In this document: piece after piece, positions 44,834-55,196 of the stretch
How the letters are laid out: the number at the start of each line of letters is the position of its first letter
How positions within the stretch are numbered: the first letter of the stretch is position 1
Source: Streptomyces spinoverrucosus
GTDB taxonomy: Bacteria > Actinomycetota > Actinomycetes > Streptomycetales > Streptomycetaceae
Direction of reading: 5' to 3'
DNA: 64,000 bases
NCBI RefSeq assembly: GCF_006539505.1
Contig: NZ_BJND01000024.1
Location: 62,001 to 126,000 of the forward strand
Translations under genes and position numbers: made by a program
The notes under the pieces: generated by a model
Told to the model about the DNA's origin: nothing
Databases searched by the model: none
The model's input: only the letters and a program-made list of their open reading frames with translations

Positions 44834-46239
44834 AGGTGGCGTCGGCTGCTCTCGCCGAGCCCGTCGAACGGGTCGGCCGTGGCTGGACGGCTTCGCTCGC
44901 GCTGGCCAACGGGGCGATCTGGGTGGGCTGGTACGGCCCGTTGCAGATCCTGCTCGCGATGCAGGCGGAGGACTTCGCGCCCGGTACCGGGATGTCGAAG
45001 GAGACGCTGCTGGCGTGGGTGACGGGCGTGGGCGCGGCGGTGTCGCTGGTGGCGAACCCGGTGTGGGGTGCGCTGTCCGACCGGACGACGTCCCGGCTGG
45101 GTCGCCGTACGCCGTGGATCGTGGCGGGAGTGGTGGGCGGCGCGCTGTCGTTGCTGCTGCTCGCGGGGGCGGGTGGGCTGTGGGCGATGGTGGTGGGCTG
45201 GTGCCTGGTGCAGCTGACGCTGAACGCGGGGTTCGCGGCGGTGACGGCGGCGGTGCCGGACCGGGTGCCGCGGCTGCAACGCGGTGCGGTGGGCGGCTGG
45301 CTGGGGGCGGCGCAGATCCTGGGCGTGGTCGGCGGGACGGGGCTGGCGACGGTGGCGGGCGGGGTCGGGGCCGGGTATGTGGCGTGCGCGGTGTTCGTGG
45401 TGGCGGGGGTGCTGCCGTATGTCCTGACCTTCCCGGACCTGCGGCTGACGGTCGGGGACCGTCCGCAGTGGTCGTGGCGGGACTTCTTGACGGGCTTCTG
45501 GCTGAGCCCCCGCCGCTACCCTGACCTGGGCTGGGCCTGGCTGACCCGCTTCCTGATCAACCTGAGCAACGCCCTGGTGCTCCTCTACCTCCTCTACTAC
45601 CTACGCGACCGCCTGCACCACGAGGACCCGGAGGCCGGGGTGCTGATCCTGACGGCGGTGAACGGCGTAACGCTGCTGGCCACGGTCGTCGGCGGCGGGG
45701 TGTGGTCGGACCGGATCGGGCGACGGAAACCGTTCGTGATCTGGTCAGGCGTACTGATGGCAGCGGCCACGGCACTACTGTCGAGCTGGCATACCTGGCC
45801 GGGCGCGATCGTCGCGGCGGCGCTACTCGGCGTGGGCTTCGGGGTGTTCACGTCCGTCGACTTCGCCCTGATGACAGACGTGCTCCCGAAGGCCCTGGAC
45901 CGGGGCAAGGACCTCGGCGTGATCAACGTCGCGAACGCGTTGCCGCAGGTGGCGGCACCGGTACTGGCGGCACCGATCGTGACGTACCTGGGCGGCTACC
46001 GGATGCTGTATCTGGTGGCCGCCGGAATCGGACTGGCGGGGGCGGTGCTGGTGGGGCGGATAAGAGGGGTGAGTCAGAGCGCTGGGGCGGAGCCCCAGGT
46101 CGGCGAAGCCCCGGACCCCGTGTGCGGCACAGCGCATCGAAAAGGCCTACGGCGATGTCAGCCCCCCGGCGTACCCTGGAAACCGCCAGGCCGCCCTTGT
46201 GGCAGGCGAGTCGCATCAAGGAGGACATGCAGGCCTTAA
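44830..46239 (+). CDS. MFS sugar/glycoside transporter with read-through tail
   Basis: 469 aa. About 12 helices in residues 20-415, with GALSDRTTSRLGRRTPWIV and GGVWSDRIGRRKPFVIW as the two loop motifs, typical of glycoside or disaccharide carriers. Co-translation with the GH1 enzyme suggests beta-glucoside uptake. The last about 50 residues (from SQSAGAEPQVG) are hydrophilic and family-unlike. They run through a hairpin (46082-46098) and the phoH 5' region, so the native stop was probably lost and the tail is read-through. Confidence 0.85.
   Translation: MKVASAALAEPVERVGRGWTASLALANGAIWVGWYGPLQILLAMQAEDFAPGTGMSKETLLAWVTGVGAAVSLVANPVWGALSDRTTSRLGRRTPWIVAGVVGGALSLLLLAGAGGLWAMVVGWCLVQLTLNAGFAAVTAAVPDRVPRLQRGAVGGWLGAAQILGVVGGTGLATVAGGVGAGYVACAVFVVAGVLPYVLTFPDLRLTVGDRPQWSWRDFLTGFWLSPRRYPDLGWAWLTRFLINLSNALVLLYLLYYLRDRLHHEDPEAGVLILTAVNGVTLLATVVGGGVWSDRIGRRKPFVIWSGVLMAAATALLSSWHTWPGAIVAAALLGVGFGVFTSVDFALMTDVLPKALDRGKDLGVINVANALPQVAAPVLAAPIVTYLGGYRMLYLVAAGIGLAGAVLVGRIRGVSQSAGAEPQVGEAPDPVCGTAHRKGLRRCQPPGVPWKPPGRPCGRRVASRRTCRP
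46082..46098. terminator. hairpin inside the MFS 3' tail
   Basis: CTGGGGC-GGA-GCCCCAG, a perfect 7-bp stem. Similar CTGGGGGC hairpins follow other genes in this window (50963-50982). Its place within the coding tail supports the idea that the reading frame originally ended before it. Confidence 0.5.
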
Positions 46240-46249
46240 GCGCCGGCCC

Positions 46250-46253
<4 letters not shown>
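46227..46253 (+). CDS. possible phoH leader peptide (contains TTA codon)
   Basis: AAGGAGGA (46218-46225) is followed by ATG 46227, which reads MQALSAGP and stops at TGA 46251-46253, overlapping the phoH ATG (ATGA). The ribosome site is 25 nt from the phoH ATG and no phoH-frame start lies nearer, so phoH may depend on coupling through this 8-codon ORF. Codon 4 is TTA, read by the developmentally controlled bldA tRNA. The 2-nt gap from ribosome site to ATG is shorter than ideal. Confidence 0.4.
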
Positions 46254-48397
<2,144 letters not shown>

Positions 48398-48412
48398 AGA
48401 ACAAGCAAGGAC

Positions 48413-48910
48413 ATGTCGATCGACGTCAACAACGAGTCCGGAACCGAGGTCGACGAGCAGGCGATCCTCGACATCGCCCGCTACGCGCTCGCACGGATGC
48501 GCATCCACCCGCTCTCCGAGCTCTCGGTGATCGTCGTGGACGCCGACGCCATGGAGCAACTGCACATCCAGTGGATGGACCTGCCGGGTCCGACGGACGT
48601 CATGTCGTTCCCGATGGACGAGCTGCGCCCGCCGTCGAAGGACGACGACGAGCCGCCGCACGGCCTGCTCGGCGACATCGTGCTGTGCCCGGAGGTCGCC
48701 GCCAAGCAGGGGGCCGAGGCCCCGACGCAGCACTCCATGGACGAGGAGCTCCAACTGCTCACCGTCCACGGAGTGCTGCACCTGCTCGGGTACGACCACG
48801 AGGAGCCGGACGAGAAGGCCGAGATGTTCGGCCTGCAGGCCGCCATCGTGGACGGCTGGCGTGCCGAGAAGGGCCTCACCGGTCCCTCCCCGGCCCCCAC
48901 CGTGTCATGA
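48413..48910 (+). CDS. ybeY: endoribonuclease YbeY
   Basis: Zinc-dependent RNase for 16S rRNA 3' maturation and ribosome quality control. 165 aa with the diagnostic HGVLHLLGYDH motif (three His zinc ligands) and TDVMSFPMDELRPP. The start ATG 48413 lies 15 nt after phoH. Its stop overlaps the next start (ATGA). The order phoH-ybeY-corC-like-era is a conserved bacterial arrangement. Confidence 0.97.
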   Translation: MSIDVNNESGTEVDEQAILDIARYALARMRIHPLSELSVIVVDADAMEQLHIQWMDLPGPTDVMSFPMDELRPPSKDDDEPPHGLLGDIVLCPEVAAKQGAEAPTQHSMDEELQLLTVHGVLHLLGYDHEEPDEKAEMFGLQAAIVDGWRAEKGLTGPSPAPTVS

Positions 48911-50214
48911 GCATCCCGCTGGTCACCGGCGCCGTCGCCCTGGTCGTCGTCGCCTGGCTCGCCGCCTGCGCGGAGGCGGGCCTCGCCCGCGTCTCCAGCT
49001 TCCGCGCCGAGGAGGCCGTACGCTCCGGCCGGCGCGGCAGCGCCAAGCTCGCCCAGGTCGCCGCCGACCCCACCCGCTATCTCAACGTGGCGCTGCTGGT
49101 CCGCGTCGCCTGCGAGATGGCCGCGGCCGCGCTGATCACATACGCCTGCCTGATCGAGTTCGACAGCACCACCGAGGCACTGCTGATCGCGATCGCGGTC
49201 ATGGTCCTCGTCTCGTACGTCGCGGTGGGCGTCTCCCCCCGCACCATCGGCCGCCAGCACCCCCTCAACACGGCCACCGCGGCGGCGTACGTCCTGGTCC
49301 CGCTGGCCAGGATCATGGGCCCCATCCCGTCCCTGCTGATCCTCATCGGCAACGCGCTCACCCCCGGCAAAGGCTTCCGGCGCGGCCCCTTCGCCTCCGA
49401 GGCGGAGCTGCGCGCGCTGGTCGACCTCGCCGAGGCGGAGTCCCTGATCGAGGACGAGGAGCGCCGCATGGTGCACTCGGTCTTCGAGCTGGGCGACACC
49501 CTCGTACGGGAGGTGATGGTCCCGCGCACCGACCTCGTCGTCATCGAGCGCTTCAAGACCATCCGCCAGGCCCTCACCCTCGCGCTCAGATCCGGTTTCT
49601 CGCGGATTCCGGTCACCGGTGAGAGCGAGGACGACATCGTCGGGATCGTGTATCTGAAGGATCTGGTCCGCAAGACGCACATCAGCCGGGACGCCGAGAC
49701 CGAGCTGGTGTCGACGGCCATGCGGCCCGCGTTCTTCGTGCCGGACACCAAGAACGCCGGTGACCTGCTGCGCGAGATGCAGAAGCAGCGCAACCACGTC
49801 GCCGTCGTCATCGACGAGTACGGCGGCACGGCCGGGATCGTCACCATCGAGGACATCCTGGAGGAGATCGTCGGCGAGATCACCGACGAGTACGACCGCG
49901 AGCTGCCGCCCGTGGAGCCGCTCGGCGAGGACCGGTACCGGGTCACCGCCCGTCTCGACATCGGCGACCTCGGCGAGCTGTACGGGCTGGAGGCGTACGA
50001 CGACGAGGACGTGGAGACGGTCGGCGGGCTGCTGGCCAAGGCGCTGGGCCGGGTGCCCATCGCCGGGGCGTCGTCCGTGGTGGAGCTGCCGGACAGCCGG
50101 GAGCTGCGGCTGACCGCCGAGGCCGCCGCCGGGCGCCGGAACAAGATCGTGACCGTGCTGGTGGAGCCGGTGGCCCCGGTGGCTTCGCCTCAGGAGGAGG
50201 CGAAGCCGGAGTGA
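48907..50214 (+). CDS. CorC/HlyC-type CNNM-CBS membrane protein
   Basis: 435 aa. A CNNM transmembrane domain with about 4 helices (residues 1-135) is followed by a CBS pair (VREVMVPRTDLVVIERFKTI, NHVAVVIDEYGGTAGIVTIE) and a C-terminal CorC/HlyC FAD-like domain (YRVTARLDIGDLGELYGLEA, TVGGLLAKALGRVP). Members are implicated in Mg2+/Co2+ homeostasis; older names call them hemolysins. Coupled to ybeY upstream and to a YjbR gene downstream (GTGA). Confidence 0.92.
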   Translation: MSIPLVTGAVALVVVAWLAACAEAGLARVSSFRAEEAVRSGRRGSAKLAQVAADPTRYLNVALLVRVACEMAAAALITYACLIEFDSTTEALLIAIAVMVLVSYVAVGVSPRTIGRQHPLNTATAAAYVLVPLARIMGPIPSLLILIGNALTPGKGFRRGPFASEAELRALVDLAEAESLIEDEERRMVHSVFELGDTLVREVMVPRTDLVVIERFKTIRQALTLALRSGFSRIPVTGESEDDIVGIVYLKDLVRKTHISRDAETELVSTAMRPAFFVPDTKNAGDLLREMQKQRNHVAVVIDEYGGTAGIVTIEDILEEIVGEITDEYDRELPPVEPLGEDRYRVTARLDIGDLGELYGLEAYDDEDVETVGGLLAKALGRVPIAGASSVVELPDSRELRLTAEAAAGRRNKIVTVLVEPVAPVASPQEEAKPE

Positions 50215-50570
50215 CGCCCCAGGAGCTGCGCGCGTTCTGCCTGTCCTTCAACGCGGCCGTCGAGGAGTTCCCGTTCGGGCCGGAGGCGTCGGTGTTCAAG
50301 GTGCGGGGCAAGATGTTCGCCCTGAGCATGCTGGACGCCCGCCCGCTCACGGTGAACCTCAAGTGCGACCCGGAGGACGCGGTACGCCTGCGCGCCGACC
50401 ACTCAGGCCTGATCGCGCCCGGCTGGCACATGAACAAGCGGCACTGGAACACCGTCACGGTGGACGGCTCGCTCCCCGACCGCCTGGTCCGGGAGCTGAT
50501 CGAGGACTCCTACGACCTGGTGGTGGCCGGCCTGCCCCGCGCCGAGCGACTCCGCCTGGACCGCCCCTGA
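50211..50570 (+). CDS. MmcQ/YjbR-family protein
   Basis: 119 aa. FPFGPEASVFKVRGKMFALS, VNLKCDPEDAVRLR and HMNKRHWNTVTVDGSLPDRL are the family core, a CyaY-like DNA-binding-type fold. GTG 50211 overlaps the previous stop. The cellular role of the family is poorly known; here it rides in the ybeY/era operon region. Confidence 0.9.
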   Translation: MTPQELRAFCLSFNAAVEEFPFGPEASVFKVRGKMFALSMLDARPLTVNLKCDPEDAVRLRADHSGLIAPGWHMNKRHWNTVTVDGSLPDRLVRELIEDSYDLVVAGLPRAERLRLDRP

Positions 50571-50601
50571 ACCGGGCCGCCCAGCTACGTATGCTCGGGA
50601 C

Positions 50602-50955
50602 ATGACCGACACCAACGCGCTTGATCCCGAGGACCGCAAGATCGTCACCCTGGCCCGCTCGGCCCGGGCCCGCAACGGAGTGCCCGAGGGGGCTGCCGTA
50701 CGGGACGAGACGGGGCGTACGTATGTCGCCGGGACCGTCGACCTGGACTCGCTGAAGCTCAGCGCCCTGCGGACGGCGGTGGCCATGGCGGTGGCGTCGG
50801 GGGCGAAGTCGCTGGAGGCGGCGGCGGTGGTGACCGAGGCGGAGTCCGCGTCCGCGGAGGACCGGGCGGCCGTACGGGACCTCGGTGGAGCGGAGACGCC
50901 GGTACTGGTGGCCGGGCCGGACGGAGTCGTACGGCTGGCTGTTTCCGCAGGCTGA
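50602..50955 (+). CDS. cytidine-deaminase-fold protein lacking the zinc site
   Basis: 117 aa. VTLARSARARNGVPEGAAVR, GRTYVAGTVDLDSLKLSALR and TAVAMAVASGAKSLEAAAVV follow the order of a small cytidine deaminase. However, the Cys-Ala-Glu zinc/catalytic motif is replaced by LSALR, and the later PCxxC pair is absent (no Cys in the protein). It is therefore unlikely to deaminate cytidine and may bind a nucleoside or act structurally. ATG 50602. It stands between the YjbR gene and a terminator. Confidence 0.75.
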   Translation: MTDTNALDPEDRKIVTLARSARARNGVPEGAAVRDETGRTYVAGTVDLDSLKLSALRTAVAMAVASGAKSLEAAAVVTEAESASAEDRAAVRDLGGAETPVLVAGPDGVVRLAVSAG

Positions 50956-50962
50956 GGTCGTG

Positions 50963-50982
50963 CTGGGGGCTGCCGCCCCCAG
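50963..50982 (+). terminator. hairpin after the deaminase-like gene
   Basis: CTGGGGGC-TGCC-GCCCCCAG, a perfect 8-bp stem with a tetraloop, 8 nt after the stop. The following 230 bp (to 51209) contains no gene that I can support. Confidence 0.7.
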
Positions 50983-51209
50983 ACCCCGGGATGCGCTGAC
51001 CGGCGCCCGAAGCGAGGCGGTCGTTGAAGGCCGGAAATATCCTTGCCGTCGCTTGCCCCACGCGCATCAATGGGACCGTAAGATCCGACGGGCCGTCAGA
51101 TCCTGAGCTCGCGCAGCGCGTCCGCACCCCGCTGCCCGACGGGGCGGTCCCTCGGTCTCCCGTCCATCCCCACATGGCATTCCCCACACGGGAAGGGAAC
51201 CCCACCCCT

Positions 51210-51686
51210 ATGAGAGGCAAGCGCATTGCAACCGGTGCGGCACTGACCGTCGGGGCCCTCGCGGTCACCGGCGTCGTCCTCGCGCCCGCAGCCGTCGCCG
51301 TCGCGCCGACGTCGGCGACCCTCACCGCCGACTGCGGCAGCTTCGGCGGCGGCCAGGCCACCCTCACGGCCACCCAGAACGGCACGGCGGCCACCATGAC
51401 CCTCACGTCCTCCGAGATCACCGCCCCCATCGGTCTCGGCGCGGACTCGATCAGGTCCACGCTCACCATGGTCAAGGGAAGCGGCGGCACCACCGTCTTC
51501 AGCGGCACCGAGAACCCGGCGATGTCCGCCGGCGATCCCGTCACCGTGGGCCCGCTGAGCGGCACCGTGGCCTCCGGTGACAGCCTGGAGGCCTTCGGCG
51601 GCTCGCTGCGGATGACCGTCTTCGGCATCACCATCACCTGCACGGCGACGGGGCCGCAGTCACCGGGCCCGTTCGTGTTCGACTGA
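51210..51686 (+). CDS. small secreted protein of unknown function
   Basis: 158 aa. A signal peptide (MRGKRIATGAALTVGALAVT to about residue 33, APAAVAVAP) precedes a beta-rich, Thr/Gly/Ala-rich domain with two Cys (TADCGSFGGG, ITCTATG) that can form one disulfide. GGAAGGGA is about 11 nt before ATG 51210; ATG 51174 in frame would put a non-signal stretch first. No family recognised. A strong terminator follows. Confidence 0.7.
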   Translation: MRGKRIATGAALTVGALAVTGVVLAPAAVAVAPTSATLTADCGSFGGGQATLTATQNGTAATMTLTSSEITAPIGLGADSIRSTLTMVKGSGGTTVFSGTENPAMSAGDPVTVGPLSGTVASGDSLEAFGGSLRMTVFGITITCTATGPQSPGPFVFD

Positions 51687-51699
51687 GCCCTTCGGGAGG

Positions 51700-51735
51700 G
51701 CGCGGCCCCGGACTCACAGGGCGCCGGGGCCGCGC
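51700..51735 (+). terminator. terminator before era
   Basis: 12-bp perfect stem GCGCGGCCCCGG (51700-51711) / CCGGGGCCGCGC (51724-51735) with a 12-nt loop, 13 nt after the secreted-protein stop. It isolates era from upstream transcription. Confidence 0.75.
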
Positions 51736-51796
51736 TCGCCCGGCCGCCCGCCGTCGCGGTACGGCAGGGCTTCGACGATCAGGGACAATGGGCGCC

Positions 51797-52750
51797 ATGA
51801 GCGTTCGTACCCCGTCATCCCAGCAGCCGGCCGAGACTGTCCACAGGGCCGGCTTCGCCTGTTTCGTGGGCCGCCCCAACGCGGGCAAGTCCACCCTTAC
51901 GAACGCGCTGGTCGGGCAGAAGGTCGCGATCACCGCGAACCAGCCGCAGACCACCCGGCACACGGTACGGGGCATCGTGCACCGGCCCGACGCCCAGCTG
52001 ATCCTGGTGGACACACCGGGCCTGCACAAGCCGCGCACGCTGCTCGGTGAGCGGCTGAACGACGTGGTGCGCACGACGTGGGCCGAGGTGGACGTGATCG
52101 GCTTCTGCCTTCCCGCGAACGAGAAGATCGGCCCCGGTGACCGGTTCATCGCCAAGGAACTCGCCGGGATCAGGAAGACGCCGAAGGTCGCGGTCGTCAC
52201 GAAGACCGACCTGGTCGACAGCAAGGCGCTCGCGGAGCAGCTGATCGCGATCGACCGGCTCGGCAAGGAGCTGGGCATCGAGTGGGCGGAGATCGTGCCG
52301 GTGTCGGCGGTGGGGGACAAGCAGGTGAACCTGCTGGCGGACCTCCTCGTCCCGCTGCTCCCGGAGGGCCCGGCCCTCTACCCCGAGGGTGATCTGACCG
52401 ACGAGCCCGAGCAGGTCATGATCGCGGAACTGATCCGGGAGGCCGCGCTGGAGGGCGTACGCGACGAGCTGCCGCACTCCATCGCCGTCGTCGTCGAGGA
52501 AATGCTCCCGCGCGAGGACCGCCCCGCCGACAAGCCGCTCCTCGACATCCACGCCAACGTCTACATCGAACGCCCCAGCCAGAAGGGCATCATCATCGGC
52601 CCCAAGGGCAAGCGCCTGAAGGAGGTCGGCATCAAGTCCCGCCGCCAGATCGAGGCACTGCTGGGTACGCCGGTCTTCCTGGACCTGCACGTGAAGGTGG
52701 CGAAGGACTGGCAGCGGGATCCGAAGCAGCTGCGCAAACTGGGGTTCTGA
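51797..52750 (+). CDS. era: GTPase Era
   Basis: GTPase that binds 16S rRNA and helps 30S assembly. 317 aa. G1 GRPNAGKST, switch TTRHTVRG, G3 VDTPGLH, G4 VTKTDLVD and G5 PVSAV are in place. The C-terminal KH domain shows IERPSQKGIIIGPKGKRLKE. ATG 51797 (MSVRTPS) is chosen; ATG 51788 lies closer to the AGGGA motif. The last codons, stop and trailing sequence are part of a perfect 59-bp tandem duplication. Confidence 0.97.
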   Translation: MSVRTPSSQQPAETVHRAGFACFVGRPNAGKSTLTNALVGQKVAITANQPQTTRHTVRGIVHRPDAQLILVDTPGLHKPRTLLGERLNDVVRTTWAEVDVIGFCLPANEKIGPGDRFIAKELAGIRKTPKVAVVTKTDLVDSKALAEQLIAIDRLGKELGIEWAEIVPVSAVGDKQVNLLADLLVPLLPEGPALYPEGDLTDEPEQVMIAELIREAALEGVRDELPHSIAVVVEEMLPREDRPADKPLLDIHANVYIERPSQKGIIIGPKGKRLKEVGIKSRRQIEALLGTPVFLDLHVKVAKDWQRDPKQLRKLGF

Positions 52751-52844
52751 GAGGACTGGAGCCGCCCCCGCGGCCCCGGGCCTCTCAGCTGCGCAAACTG
52801 GGGTTCTGAGAGGACTGGAGCCGCCCCCGCGGCCCCGGGCCTCT
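52727..52844. repeat. perfect 59-bp tandem duplication at the end of era
   Basis: Copy 1 (52727-52785) covers the last era codons (QLRKLGF), the stop and 35 bp of downstream sequence. Copy 2 (52786-52844) is identical and untranslated. Each unit includes AGAGG...CCTCT, which can form an imperfect terminator-like hairpin, so the duplication also doubled the putative terminator. Confidence 0.95.
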
Positions 52845-52863
52845 ATCAGGGGCGCCGCCGGGG

Positions 52864-54015
52864 TCAGGCGTAACGGCGGAAGCCGATTGTCGGGACCGCG
52901 CGGCGCAGGGGCCAGGGGCGGGCCGTGGCGGGGATGAGGTCTTCCAGGAAGGCGTACCGGCGCAGGGCCGCGGGGTCCTGGTCGTCGTACGACTGGACCT
53001 TGCGCCACCAGGCGCCGATCTCGGACCAGCCGGGCGCCGAGAGGGAGCCGCCGAATTCCTGGACGGACAGGGCGGCCGTGAGGCCGGCGAAGGCGAGGCG
53101 GTCGGCGAGGGGCCAGCCGGCCAGGGTGCCGGTGACGAAGCCGGCCACGAAGACGTCTCCCGCGCCGGTGGGGTCCAGGGCCTCGACCGCGATCGCCGGG
53201 ACCTCGGCGCTCTCGTCGGTGCGGCGGTCCACGGCGTAGGCGCCCTCCGCGCCGAGGGTGACCACCGCGAGCGGTACGTGTTCGGTGAGGGCGTGCGCGG
53301 CGGCGCGGGGGCAGGTGGTGCCGGTGTAGCGCATCGCCTCCTCGGCGTTGGGAAGGAACGCCTCGCAGTGCTGGAGGTCGGCGAGGGCCGCCAGGTCCCA
53401 GGCGCCGGTGTCGTCCCAGCCGACGTCGGCGAAGATGCGGGTGCCCTTGCTCGCGGCCTGCGCGATCCAGGGGGCGCGTTTGCCGGGGACGAGTGAGGCG
53501 ACGGCGGCACGCGCGCGTGGGGGGCAGTCGGGGGCGGGTTCCTCGGGGGGCGGCTCGTGGCCGTGGGAGACCATCGTGCGCTCGCCCTCGTACGCCATCG
53601 AGACGGTGACCGGCGAGTGCCAGCCGCGCACCGTGCGCGACGGGGTGAGGTCGATGCCCTCGCCCTGCTCCAGGGCGTCCCAGCAGTAGTCGCCGTAGTG
53701 GTCGTCGCCGAAGGCCGCCGCGAGGGACGTCTTCAGGCCGAGGCGGGACAGCGCGGTCGCCATGTTGGCGACGCCGCCGGGGCTGGAGCCCATTCCGCGC
53801 GCCCAGGACTCGGTGCCGCGCACCGGGGCGGAGTCGAGGCCGGTGAAGATGATGTCGAGGAAGACGGTGCCGGTGAGATAGACGTCCCAGGGCGGCTCGC
53901 CCTGCCCGCGCAGGGCGGCCAGGGGGTCGACGTGGGCGTGGCAGTACCGACCCTCACGGATGGCCGGTACCGCCATCGCGGTGGGCTGCGGCCCCTCTCC
54001 GGTGGACGCGGTCAC
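52864..54015 (-). CDS. PfkB-family carbohydrate kinase
   Basis: 383 aa ribokinase-fold protein. TGTVFLDIIFTGLDSAPVRG and the glycine-rich GSSPGGVANMATALSRLG form the sugar-binding part. DPTGAGDVFVAGFVTGTLAG near residue 290 is the PfkB signature 2 with the catalytic Asp. The N-terminal extension of about 40 residues before the fold is unusual. GTG 54015 has GGGAG upstream. It is convergent with era, and its upstream region is a 65-bp repeat array. The phosphorylated sugar or nucleoside is unknown. Confidence 0.88.
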   Translation of the reverse strand: MTASTGEGPQPTAMAVPAIREGRYCHAHVDPLAALRGQGEPPWDVYLTGTVFLDIIFTGLDSAPVRGTESWARGMGSSPGGVANMATALSRLGLKTSLAAAFGDDHYGDYCWDALEQGEGIDLTPSRTVRGWHSPVTVSMAYEGERTMVSHGHEPPPEEPAPDCPPRARAAVASLVPGKRAPWIAQAASKGTRIFADVGWDDTGAWDLAALADLQHCEAFLPNAEEAMRYTGTTCPRAAAHALTEHVPLAVVTLGAEGAYAVDRRTDESAEVPAIAVEALDPTGAGDVFVAGFVTGTLAGWPLADRLAFAGLTAALSVQEFGGSLSAPGWSEIGAWWRKVQSYDDQDPAALRRYAFLEDLIPATARPWPLRRAVPTIGFRRYA

Positions 54016-54209
54016 AGTGCGCTCCCTGCGGTGGTGCTGACCTGGCCAGTGTGCACCACGTGACTGACGGCGGTGGCACGGTGAGGGCTGCGTCGGGCGT
54101 GCGGGGCTGAGTGTCGGGCCTGGGCGGGAGGCGGGGTTCGTGGAGGCCGCGACGTCCTGTGCGGGGCGGCGTGCGGCGGGGCTGGGTGGTCGGGCCTGGC
54201 ACGGGCGGT

Positions 54210-55025
54210 CCGGCCGTCAGGCCGGGTGTCGGCGCTGCGTGGGGCGTGCGTGAGGCCGCGTGCTCCGCGAGGCGCGACCGTCACTCCGGGTGCGGGTCCC
54301 ACGTGGAGCGTGCGCGAGGCTGCGTGTCCCCAGGCGCCGACCATCACTCCGCGTGCGGACCGCACATAGGACGTGCGCAAGGCCGCGTGCCCCCGCCAGA
54401 CGTCGGCCGTCAGACCGGGTACGGACCCCACGCGGGGCGTCCGCGAGGCCGCGTGCCCCGCCAGGCGCCGACCATCCCGCGTGCGGAGCCCACGCGGAGC
54501 GTGCGCGCGTGGGCTCCGCCAGGCGCCAACCTTCACGCCGCGTGCGGACCCCACGCGGGACGTGCACGAGGCTGCGTGTCCCGCCAGGCGCCAACCGTCA
54601 GACCGGGTGGGGGTCCCACGTGGGGCATGCGCAAGGCCGCGCGCCCCGCCAGACGCCGACCGTCAGACCGGGTGCGGACCGCACATAGAACGTGCACGAG
54701 GCCACGTGCCCCGCCAGGCGCCGACCATCACTCAGCTTGCGGACCCCATGTAGGACGTGCGAGGCCACGTGCCCCGCCAGACGTCGGCCGTCAGACCGGG
54801 TGCGGACCCCACGTGGGGCGTCCGCGAGGCCGCGTCTCCCGCCAGGCGCCGACTGTCACGCCGCGTGCGGATCTCATGTGGGTGTGCGCGCGTGCCCCGC
54901 CAGGCGCCGACCGTCACGCCACGCGCGAACCCCACGCGGAGCGTCCGCGAGGCTGCGTGCACCGCCAGGCGCCGACCATCACGCCCCGTGCGGACCCCAC
55001 GTAGGCGTGCGCGCATGCCCCGCCA
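54210..55025. repeat. tandem array of about 13 units of about 65 bp
   Basis: About 13 imperfect head-to-tail units of 57-66 bp. Consensus parts in order: CGCCGACCGTCA, then MCCGSGTGCGGACC, CCACGTGG, GGCGTSCGCGAGGC and CGCGTGCCCCGCCAGG (M, S = alternatives). Within a unit GCGGAC, CCACGTGG and GTCCGC form a dyad, so each can fold into a hairpin. Two variants of the first part (GTCAGACCGGG and ATCACTCCGCG) recur. There are no unique spacers, so it is not CRISPR. It fills the region upstream of the PfkB kinase gene; 54016-54209 before it shows no gene. Confidence 0.85.
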
Positions 55026-55029
55026 GACC

Positions 55030-55196
55030 TAGCGGCGGCCGCGTATCAAGCCCTCGCGACCGCCGTCATCAGGCGCACCCGTGCGGCCGCCGTAGTCAGG
55101 CCCACTCGGGCCCCGCATCAGGCCCCCGCGGACCGTCGCGTCAGGTTGTCTCGGCTCGCCGTAACGGCCACGACAGGTCGCCGTACCGGTCGGCCA
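55030..55196. repeat. degenerate shorter repeats beyond the main array
   Basis: Loose repeats of roughly 27-30 bp built on GCGGCCGCCGTAGTCAGGCC-like words (for example around 55040, 55078, 55108 and 55130). They are too diverged to count copies firmly. They bridge the main array and the end of the MFS gene. Confidence 0.45.

Noticed and set aside
50956..51209. An N-terminally longer secreted protein starting at 51024.
   Set aside because: The added residues would precede the signal peptide and destroy its function; ATG 51210 has a ribosome site.
54210..55025. CRISPR array.
   Set aside because: Units are contiguous and similar along their whole length; there are no unique spacers and no cas genes nearby.
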